From contig NZ_CP050253.1 in the NCBI RefSeq assembly GCF_011745665.1, forward strand, positions 1,959,418 to 2,023,417: a stretch of 64,000 nt of DNA, written 5' to 3'. Below the pieces are notes generated by a model that was not told where the DNA came from, did no database searches, and was given only the letters and a program-made list of their open reading frames with translations. Of the stretch, positions 58,402 to 64,000 are shown one piece after another. Position 1 is the first letter of the stretch. Each line of letters opens with the position of its first letter. Source of the DNA: Zophobihabitans entericus (lineage in GTDB: Bacteria > Pseudomonadota > Gammaproteobacteria > Enterobacterales > Orbaceae). Position numbers and translations under genes: made by a program.

Positions 58402-59271
58402 ATGCGTTGGCAAGGTCGTCGTGAAAGTAATAATGTAGAAGACCGTCGTGGTCAATCACGCCAGGGAATTGGTGGCTTAGGTGGGCTTGTTACCGGTAAG
58501 GGTAAGATTGTTTTATTAGTTGTGGTACTGGTTGCTGGTTATTATGGTGTGGATCTGTCACCAATTCTTGGTGGTAGTAATAGCTTAACTTCAGGTTCAA
58601 CCAATACTGAATATACCACTAGTTCTCCGGAAGAAGAAAAAGCCGCTCAATTTACTTCTATTATTTTAGCTTCCACAGAAGATACCTGGGCAGAGATATT
58701 TCAGGATATGAGCAAAACGTATGTGCCACCAAAACTCGTAATGTATACGGGTAGCACAAGAACAGGTTGTGGTACAGGTCAGGCAGTGATGGGACCATTT
58801 TATTGTCCAACAGACAGCACTGTTTATATCGATCTATCGTTTTATAATGATATGAAACAAAAATTAGGTGGTGGCGGTGACTTTGCTCAGGCTTATGTTA
58901 TTGCTCATGAAGTTGGACACCATGTTCAAACTCTACTTGGTACAACAAATAAAGTCAGAGAGCTACAACAAGGCCAAAGCGAAAAACGTGTGAATCAGTT
59001 ATCGGTGATGACTGAACTCCAGGCTGACTGTTATGCCGGTGTTTGGGGTGCTTCGCTTAAAGATCAAAATATTTTAGAAAGAGGTGATTTAGAAGCGGCA
59101 TTAAGAACTGCTCAGGCGATTGGCGATGATCGCCTGCAACATCAAAGTTCAGGACGAGTAGTACCAGATAGCTTTACACACGGTACCTCACAACAACGTT
59201 ATGACTGGTTCCAGCGTGGTTTTGAGAAAGGTGACATTACTCAGTGTAATACTTTTAAAAGTAATATCTAA
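58402..59271 (+). CDS. ypfJ: YpfJ family neutral zinc metallopeptidase-like protein
   Basis: 289 aa; function not established. The N-terminus is [20 protein letters not shown], typical of the family, then one membrane segment (about 35-50: [20 protein letters not shown]). A zinc protease-like domain has [18 protein letters not shown] with the HExxH motif, and further Glu in [14 protein letters not shown]. The end has [20 protein letters not shown]. Inner-membrane anchored with a likely periplasmic domain. It lies 8 bases before the ampD fusion. Confidence 0.92.
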   Translation: MRWQGRRESNNVEDRRGQSRQGIGGLGGLVTGKGKIVLLVVVLVAGYYGVDLSPILGGSNSLTSGSTNTEYTTSSPEEEKAAQFTSIILASTEDTWAEIFQDMSKTYVPPKLVMYTGSTRTGCGTGQAVMGPFYCPTDSTVYIDLSFYNDMKQKLGGGGDFAQAYVIAHEVGHHVQTLLGTTNKVRELQQGQSEKRVNQLSVMTELQADCYAGVWGASLKDQNILERGDLEAALRTAQAIGDDRLQHQSSGRVVPDSFTHGTSQQRYDWFQRGFEKGDITQCNTFKSNI

Positions 59272-59279
59272 TCTGAGTA

Positions 59280-60179
59280 ATGAATGAAATAAGTGAGAAA
59301 CAGATGCATCCTGAAATAATCGATGGTTTTATGACAGGCATTAAGCAGGTTGCATCTCCTTACTTTAATGATCGCCCGGATAACCAGTTGCCGACTTTAC
59401 TTGTTATTCATAATATTAGTTTACCACCAGATCGATATGGTGGTCCTCATGTCGAGCAGTTATTTACCGGTCAGCTCGATCCAAACGAGCATCCTTATTT
59501 TGCTACTATTGCCCATTTAGAAGTCTCCAGTCACTTTTTTATTCGTCGTACCGGTGAGCTTATTCAGTTTGTTTCCTGTGATAAGCGAGCATGGCATGCG
59601 GGTGTGTCAAGTTATCATGGACGAAAAAATTGTAACGATTTTTCAATTGGCATTGAACTGGAAGGTTGCGATACAGAAAGTTTTACCGATGTTCAGTATC
59701 AGGTACTGGCTAAGTTAACCGAACTGTTATTTCAGTTTTATCCCCTTACCGATATCGTTGGTCATAGCGATATAGCGCCAGGGCGTAAAACAGATCCTGG
59801 TCCTTATTTTGACTGGATACGTTATAGAACCTTAATCAATTTTAATCAGGAAAAGTCTATGCTTGAACAACATTTACCAGTGTTACAATTGTTAAATGAT
59901 ATTGAATCTGAAATGCGCAAGACGTCATTATGGCAGACTTCAGCACCAGAGCCATCTGCATTTGAGAGTGTCGAGCCATTTTGTGTGGACAGAATGCATG
60001 CACATGAATGGTTGCAATGGATTTTTCTGCCACGCATGAAAGCATTGATTGATATGCGGGCAGAGCTGCCTACTAATTTTGCTCTGCATCCTTACTTTGA
60101 AGAAGCATTTAAAGAGCAGGATGAGCATAATAAATTACTTGAGCTTATTAAGCAGCTGGACGAGTTGTCTCAGAATTAA
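59280..60179 (+). CDS. ampD: AmpD anhydromuramyl-L-alanine amidase fused to YqcC-like domain
   Basis: The N-terminal part (residues 1-190) is AmpD, the cytoplasmic zinc amidase that recycles anhydro-muropeptides. The zinc ligands are in LLVIHNISLPPDRYGGPH and GHSDIAPGRKTDPGPYFDW; CNDFSIGIELEG is conserved. The C-terminal ~107 residues match E. coli YqcC (DUF446): FESVEPFCVDRMHAHEWLQW, then IFLPRMKALIDMRAELP and FALHPYFEEAF. The frame is continuous. An internal ATG at 59859 has AGGA 7 bases upstream and could also make YqcC alone. An alternative ampD start is ATG 59304. E. coli AmpD is 183 aa and separate. Confidence 0.9.
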   Translation: MNEISEKQMHPEIIDGFMTGIKQVASPYFNDRPDNQLPTLLVIHNISLPPDRYGGPHVEQLFTGQLDPNEHPYFATIAHLEVSSHFFIRRTGELIQFVSCDKRAWHAGVSSYHGRKNCNDFSIGIELEGCDTESFTDVQYQVLAKLTELLFQFYPLTDIVGHSDIAPGRKTDPGPYFDWIRYRTLINFNQEKSMLEQHLPVLQLLNDIESEMRKTSLWQTSAPEPSAFESVEPFCVDRMHAHEWLQWIFLPRMKALIDMRAELPTNFALHPYFEEAFKEQDEHNKLLELIKQLDELSQN

Positions 60180-60235
60180 CTAACTGATTATTAACACAAA
60201 TTATTGTTAATGTTTTTTTTAACCATTTGATTTTA

Positions 60236-61009
60236 TTAAGAAAATTTGTAGCTGGTCATGCTTAAAGCCCCTAAGCTAAACTCTTCAGCAAAGACTTCTA
60301 TTTTGTCACTTTCATTTTTACAACCTAAGATATAGATTAGTGGTAAAAAGTGATCCTCTGTCGGGACTGCGTATTTTGCTGCTGAATGGGTTTTATAGTT
60401 TAAAACGTTTCCGAGTTTATCATTGACGATTGCGTCTTTAATGTAAGAGTTAAACTCAATAGCCCATGGGTGAGGGAGTGCGTTTTCATTCCAAATAATC
60501 ATACGTAAATTATGTACCACGTTACCGCTACCCAGAATAAGTACGCCTTGTTCACGCAGATAATTTAATTTTTTACCCAGTTCATAGTGATACTCGATCG
60601 GTTTACTTGAGTCAATGCTGAGTTGGACAACCGGAATATCTGCTTCAGGATAAAGATGAACGAGTACACTCCAGGCACCGTGATCAATTCCCCATTGCTC
60701 ATTATCAGATAAAACAGTGATTTCTGGTGACAAGTGCTCTTTAATGCTTTTAACCAGTTCCTGTGAACCGGGAGCAGGGTATTGAATCGCGAATAACTCT
60801 GGTGGAAAACCATAAAAGTCATGAATCGTTTTTGGATGTTCAGAAGAGGTTACAGCAGTGGCTTTAACATACCAGTGAGCTGAGATAACTAAAATAGCTT
60901 TAGGTTTAGGAAAGGATTCAATTTGCTTTTTCCAGGCGGCTGTTACGCTATTGTTTTCAACCGCATTCATTGGACTACCATGGCCGATAAATAATGCTGG
61001 CATCTTCAT
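60236..61009 (-). CDS. ygiD: YgiD/LigB-family extradiol dioxygenase
   Basis: 257 aa of the extradiol ring-cleavage dioxygenase class III B family; E. coli YgiD is a zinc 4,5-DOPA dioxygenase. Motifs are MPALFIGHGSPMNAVENN (His ligand), AILVISAHWYVKATAV (His ligand), HDFYGFPPELFAIQYPAPGS, WGIDHGAWSVLVHLYPEADI and LGSGNVVHNLRMI. AAGGAG precedes the ATG. The natural substrate is unknown. Stands alone, convergent with the ampD fusion. Confidence 0.92.
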   Translation of the reverse strand: MKMPALFIGHGSPMNAVENNSVTAAWKKQIESFPKPKAILVISAHWYVKATAVTSSEHPKTIHDFYGFPPELFAIQYPAPGSQELVKSIKEHLSPEITVLSDNEQWGIDHGAWSVLVHLYPEADIPVVQLSIDSSKPIEYHYELGKKLNYLREQGVLILGSGNVVHNLRMIIWNENALPHPWAIEFNSYIKDAIVNDKLGNVLNYKTHSAAKYAVPTEDHFLPLIYILGCKNESDKIEVFAEEFSLGALSMTSYKFS

Positions 61010-61074
61010 TGAATCTTCTCCTTATATCATTAAAACTTCATGTTTATGAATTATCTTACACAGATAGAGAGAAA

Positions 61075-61479
61075 TTACTTTTTAGTCTTACCCTGAGCTT
61101 TTAGCTTTTCAACATCGGCTTCAATTTCTGAGATTTTATTAGCGACAACACGTTGTAAATGCTGTAAATCGGTTAAAATTTTGGTGGCAAGATCGAGATC
61201 TTTATCTTTTTGTTGCAGTTTTAAAGCATCAAGTTCATTGATGATATTCACCAGAACCGGGTTGATCTCTTTCACTTCTTTATAGCGTTCACCATTACTA
61301 TCTGCCGTGACCATTTTACGTTGACGTGGATATTTAAATTTTACACTACGGGCAAAGAATTCTCCTTTCTCTTTCACGAAGTAAATTTTTAAAATATCGT
61401 TCACTCCTTCCTGACGAAGGGTATAGTGGGTAATCTTCTCAGGGTCAAAAATACCTAATTGCTTAAGGTTTTTATACAT
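61075..61479 (-). CDS. yaeH: YaeH family (UPF0325) protein
   Basis: 134 aa; function unknown. It matches E. coli Yae[58 protein letters not shown] and a helical end with [20 protein letters not shown] lies 8 bases before the ATG. It lies 23 bases after bamD on the same strand and may be cotranscribed with it. Confidence 0.93.
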   Translation of the reverse strand: MYKNLKQLGIFDPEKITHYTLRQEGVNDILKIYFVKEKGEFFARSVKFKYPRQRKMVTADSNGERYKEVKEINPVLVNIINELDALKLQQKDKDLDLATKILTDLQHLQRVVANKISEIEADVEKLKAQGKTKK

Positions 61480-61502
61480 AGAGGTGTCCTCAAAATTCCA
61501 TT

Positions 61503-62237
61503 TTATAATGCACTGTTGGCAACAATTAATTGTTGTACTTTTTGTGATTCATTCACAAGACCTAATTGGTCATAAGCATTTTTCATCAGCACTAAGCCTT
61601 CACGTGTGGCTTCGGTATCTGAAAATTGCTCTAACATATAATTGACACGATTAATAACGGCAACATATGCCTGACGGTCAGTATAGTACTGAGCGATTTT
61701 TAATTGATATCTGGCTAAACGGTTTTTTAAATACGTTAAACGTTGTTGAGCATCATAACTGTAAGGGCTGTATGGATAGCTGGAAACAAGATAAGTGAAA
61801 TCTTTAAATGCGGTTTCAGCAAAGTCCGGATCACGGTCTGAACGGTCAACGTTAAACCAACCCTGAATCTGATTATCATCCAGCGCCATGTTAGATAAAC
61901 CGCGCAGGTAAATTACCCAGTCAATATTTGGATGAGTTGGATTTAATTTAAGGAAACGGTCAATAGAGGCAATAGCTAACGCTAAATCAGCAGCCTTATA
62001 ATAAGAATAAATCAGGTTAAGCTGAACTTGTTGAGAGTAAGGTCCAAATGGGTAACTTTTATCCATTTCCTCTAGAACAGTCACGGCTGATTTCATCAAA
62101 CCACCCTGAAGTTGCTCTTCTGCCTGACTGTACAAGTCAATTTCAGGAACGTCTTTAAGATCAGGTTTAGAAGTTGTACAACCAACAACTGTTAAAGCAA
62201 ATAAACTTGTTAATAAAAGACGTGTACATAATTTCAT
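61503..62237 (-). CDS. bamD: Outer-membrane assembly lipoprotein BamD
   Basis: Essential lipoprotein of the BAM complex that inserts beta-barrel proteins. The ATG at 62237 gives 244 aa (E. coli 245); a longer frame to 62267 is rejected. The signal peptide has lipobox VVGC (Cys 20). TPR-like repeats include [40 protein letters not shown] and [20 protein letters not shown]. It is divergent from rluD as in E. coli. Confidence 0.96.
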   Translation of the reverse strand: MKLCTRLLLTSLFALTVVGCTTSKPDLKDVPEIDLYSQAEEQLQGGLMKSAVTVLEEMDKSYPFGPYSQQVQLNLIYSYYKAADLALAIASIDRFLKLNPTHPNIDWVIYLRGLSNMALDDNQIQGWFNVDRSDRDPDFAETAFKDFTYLVSSYPYSPYSYDAQQRLTYLKNRLARYQLKIAQYYTDRQAYVAVINRVNYMLEQFSDTEATREGLVLMKNAYDQLGLVNESQKVQQLIVANSAL

Positions 62238-62335
62238 TCTATTTTCTCGATTTTGCAAAATAAACATTAACCCTTTATGGCTGTTATGATACTCTAATTT
62301 GAAATTTCATAAAACTGAATCTTACTTTATTTAAT

Positions 62336-63313
62336 ATGTCGCAAGAAATTAATTTACAAGCTGAAATCGAATCATCGCAACTTGGTCAACGTTTAGACCA
62401 GGCATTAGCTGAATTGTTCCCGGATTATTCACGTTCTCGTATCAAAGACTGGATTTTGGATAACCGCGTAACCGTCAACGGTCAAATTGTCAATAAAGCG
62501 AAAGAAAAAGTCCTTGGCGGTGAACAAATTGTTATTCAGGCTACACTGGATGAAGACACTCGTTTTATTCCACAGGACATTGAGCTTAATATCGTCTATG
62601 AAGATGATGATATTCTGGTTATTAACAAACCGCGTGATTTAGTGGTTCATCCGGGAGCAGGTAATCCCGATGGTACTATTTTAAATGCACTTCTGCATCG
62701 CTATCCGGAAATTGCCAGTGTCCCACGCGCAGGTATTGTGCATCGTCTGGATAAAGACACGACAGGTTTAATGGTGGTAGCTAAAACGGTTGCCGCGCAG
62801 ACTCATTTAGTTGAAATGCTGCAACTGCGAGAAATCACCCGTGAATATGAAGCTGTCGTCATGGGGACAATGACTGCTGGCGGTACCGTTGATCAGCCAA
62901 TTGCCCGTCATCCAACTAAACGTACTCATATGTCTGTTTATCCAATGGGTAAACCAGCAGTGACACATTACCGGGTGATGGAAAAGTTCCGCTGTCATAC
63001 GCGTCTGCGTCTGCGTCTGGAAACTGGACGTACTCACCAGATCCGTGTCCATATGGCCTATATTACTCATCCTTTAGTAGGGGATCAGTTATATGGTGGC
63101 CGACCAAAACCACCTAAAGGTGCATCTGACAAGTTCATGGATACTTTACGTAATTTTGACCGTCAGGCATTACATGCAACGATGCTGCGTTTGTTCCATC
63201 CAATTACTGGTGAACAGATGGAGTGGCATGCCCCGATTCCTGAAGATATGGAAAACCTGATAGCGGTATTACGTGAAGATACCGAACAATTTAAGGATCA
63301 ACTAGATTGGTAA
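62336..63313 (+). CDS. rluD: 23S rRNA pseudouridine synthase D
   Basis: Makes pseudouridines 1911, 1915 and 1917 in helix 69 of 23S rRNA. It is 325 aa (E. coli 326). It has an N-terminal S4 domain (GQRLDQALAELFPDYSRSRI, 17-80) and a catalytic core with GIVHRLDKDTTGLMVVAKT holding the catalytic Asp, RTHQIRVHMAYITHPLVGDQ and ALHATMLRLFHPITGE. Its stop overlaps the pgeF start (TAATG). Confidence 0.97.
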   Translation: MSQEINLQAEIESSQLGQRLDQALAELFPDYSRSRIKDWILDNRVTVNGQIVNKAKEKVLGGEQIVIQATLDEDTRFIPQDIELNIVYEDDDILVINKPRDLVVHPGAGNPDGTILNALLHRYPEIASVPRAGIVHRLDKDTTGLMVVAKTVAAQTHLVEMLQLREITREYEAVVMGTMTAGGTVDQPIARHPTKRTHMSVYPMGKPAVTHYRVMEKFRCHTRLRLRLETGRTHQIRVHMAYITHPLVGDQLYGGRPKPPKGASDKFMDTLRNFDRQALHATMLRLFHPITGEQMEWHAPIPEDMENLIAVLREDTEQFKDQLDW

Positions 63314-64000
63314 TGTCATTGATTTATCCTGACTGGCCAGCGCCGGCAAATATTCGTGCGTTTACTACAACTCGTTTAGGTGGAGTGAGTGAAGGGGTAT
63401 ATCAATCGTTAAATTTGGGCACAAGAGTAGGCGATGATATCAATCATGTGTTGGAAAATCGCGCTCGCTTAAAGCAATTTTCTCAGTTACCTGCTGAACC
63501 TGTCTGGCTTAAACAAACTCATACGACTGATGTTGTCAATATTGATCAGGCAACACCTGATATTGTTTTAGATGCGGATGGAAGTTATAGCTCAAAAATA
63601 AATCGGGTCAATGTGGTGATGACTGCCGATTGTTTACCGGTTTTATTTTGTACTACGCAAAGCAGTGAAGTTGCTGCTGCCCATGCTGGTTGGCGGGGAC
63701 TCTGTGACGGTATTTTAGAACAAACGGTTAAACATTTTACTGCTCCTTCATCATCAATCATGGCATGGCTTGGGCCGGCTATCGGACCTGAAAAATTTGA
63801 AGTAGGGCAAGAGGTCAAACAACTGTTTGAACAAGTCTGCGTTTCTGATGGCTCTGCGTTTAAACCGTCTCCAACAACATCAGGCAAATATTTTGCAGAT
63901 ATCTATGAGTTAGCTCGTTTACGTTTACATCGCATGGGCATCACCCGAATTTATGGCGGTGATTATTGTACGATGACTGATAGCGAGAGATTCTTTTCTT
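63313..64000 (+). CDS. pgeF: Polyphenol oxidase family protein PgeF/YfiH, 3'-truncated by window edge
   Basis: 229 codons visible, open to the right edge. It matches E. coli YfiH (laccase-domain family; recently linked to peptidoglycan editing by removing UDP-MurNAc-L-Ser). Motifs are FTTTRLGGVSEGVYQSLNLG, PVWLKQTHTTDVV (His ligand), VVMTADCLPVLF (Cys), VAAAHAGWRGLCDGILEQTV (His) and AWLGPAIGPEKFEVGQEV. The ATG overlaps the rluD stop by one base, so the two are translationally coupled, as in E. coli. Confidence 0.95.
   Translation, partial: MSLIYPDWPAPANIRAFTTTRLGGVSEGVYQSLNLGTRVGDDINHVLENRARLKQFSQLPAEPVWLKQTHTTDVVNIDQATPDIVLDADGSYSSKINRVNVVMTADCLPVLFCTTQSSEVAAAHAGWRGLCDGILEQTVKHFTAPSSSIMAWLGPAIGPEKFEVGQEVKQLFEQVCVSDGSAFKPSPTTSGKYFADIYELARLRLHRMGITRIYGGDYCTMTDSERFFS

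Noticed and set aside
1..64000. CRISPR arrays, rRNA genes, complete insertion sequences
   Set aside because: No regularly spaced short repeats, no rRNA signatures and no transposase with terminal repeats were seen; the repeats found are Rhs-derived.

Overview
The window is chromosomal DNA from an AT-rich gammaproteobacterium. Gene content, protein lengths and local gene order match the enteric/Pasteurella side of the class: rpoE-rseA-rseB, lepA-lepB-rnc-era-recO, yafD/mltD-gloB-rnhA/dnaQ-tRNA-Asp, aroA-cmk-rpsA-ihfB-comEC-msbA-lpxK-ycaR-kdsB, ssb/uvrA, pilABCD-coaE-zapD-yacG, and bamD/rluD-pgeF. High A+T, an Escherichia-like core, a Pseudomonas/beta-type short fumarase and orphan Rhs tips together suggest the Orbaceae (insect-gut bacteria such as Gilliamella or relatives). 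That placement is inference, not proof.

Layout: 1-2 kb, 3' part of cyaA. 2-4.5 kb, the sigma-E operon with a good sigma-E promoter and no rseC. 4.6-10.2 kb, lepA, lepB, rnc, era, recO. 10.3-13 kb, mlaA (minus), tRNA-Arg(CCT), yoaH, a cold-shock gene and a DMT permease. 13.2-17.6 kb, rlmC, ygeA, gshA (TTG start), yafD. 17.6-21.2 kb, mltD, gloB, rnhA (minus), dnaQ and tRNA-Asp(GTC). 21.2-27.2 kb, a decayed islet of Rhs fragments. 27.4-32 kb, rhodanese, a DUF4822 protein, eamA, an MFS carrier and a divergent XRE regulator. 32.2-42.7 kb, aroA to kdsB. 42.7-47.6 kb, a NagB-family gene, a DUF2461 gene, class I fumarase, pyrC, ssb. 47.9-52.7 kb, uvrA, plsY, tsaD. 52.7-58.1 kb, an eight-gene minus-strand block running pilA to tsaD. 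58.4-64 kb, ypfJ, an ampD-yqcC fusion, ygiD, yaeH, bamD, rluD and a partial pgeF.

Most of the window is conserved housekeeping: envelope stress and outer-membrane assembly (rpoE, mlaA, bamD), lipid A/KDO (msbA, lpxK, kdsB), translation (lepA, rpsA, tsaD), DNA repair (uvrA, ssb, recO, dnaQ), murein recycling (mltD, ampD) and a DNA-uptake set (pilABCD plus comEC).

The accessory part is the islet at 21.2-27.2 kb. It is bracketed by the 3' end of tRNA-Asp and a 15/16 copy of that 16-bp sequence 6 kb away. Inside are three polymorphic-toxin tips with their own immunity genes and no Rhs N-terminus. Tip 1 is an HNH nuclease with a Cys-rich immunity protein. Tip 2 is Ntox15-like with a HEAT-repeat immunity protein. 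Tip 3 is an unrecognised 65-70 aa tail with a 193 aa partner. Tips 1 and 2 each carry an apparent one-base loss in a poly-A run that splits the toxin reading frame, and the tip-2 immunity gene has an in-frame stop. Other notable points are the in-frame AmpD-YqcC fusion with an internal ribosome site, a Lys/Ala-rich tail on UvrA, and a complex palindrome with a nested terminator between two tips.
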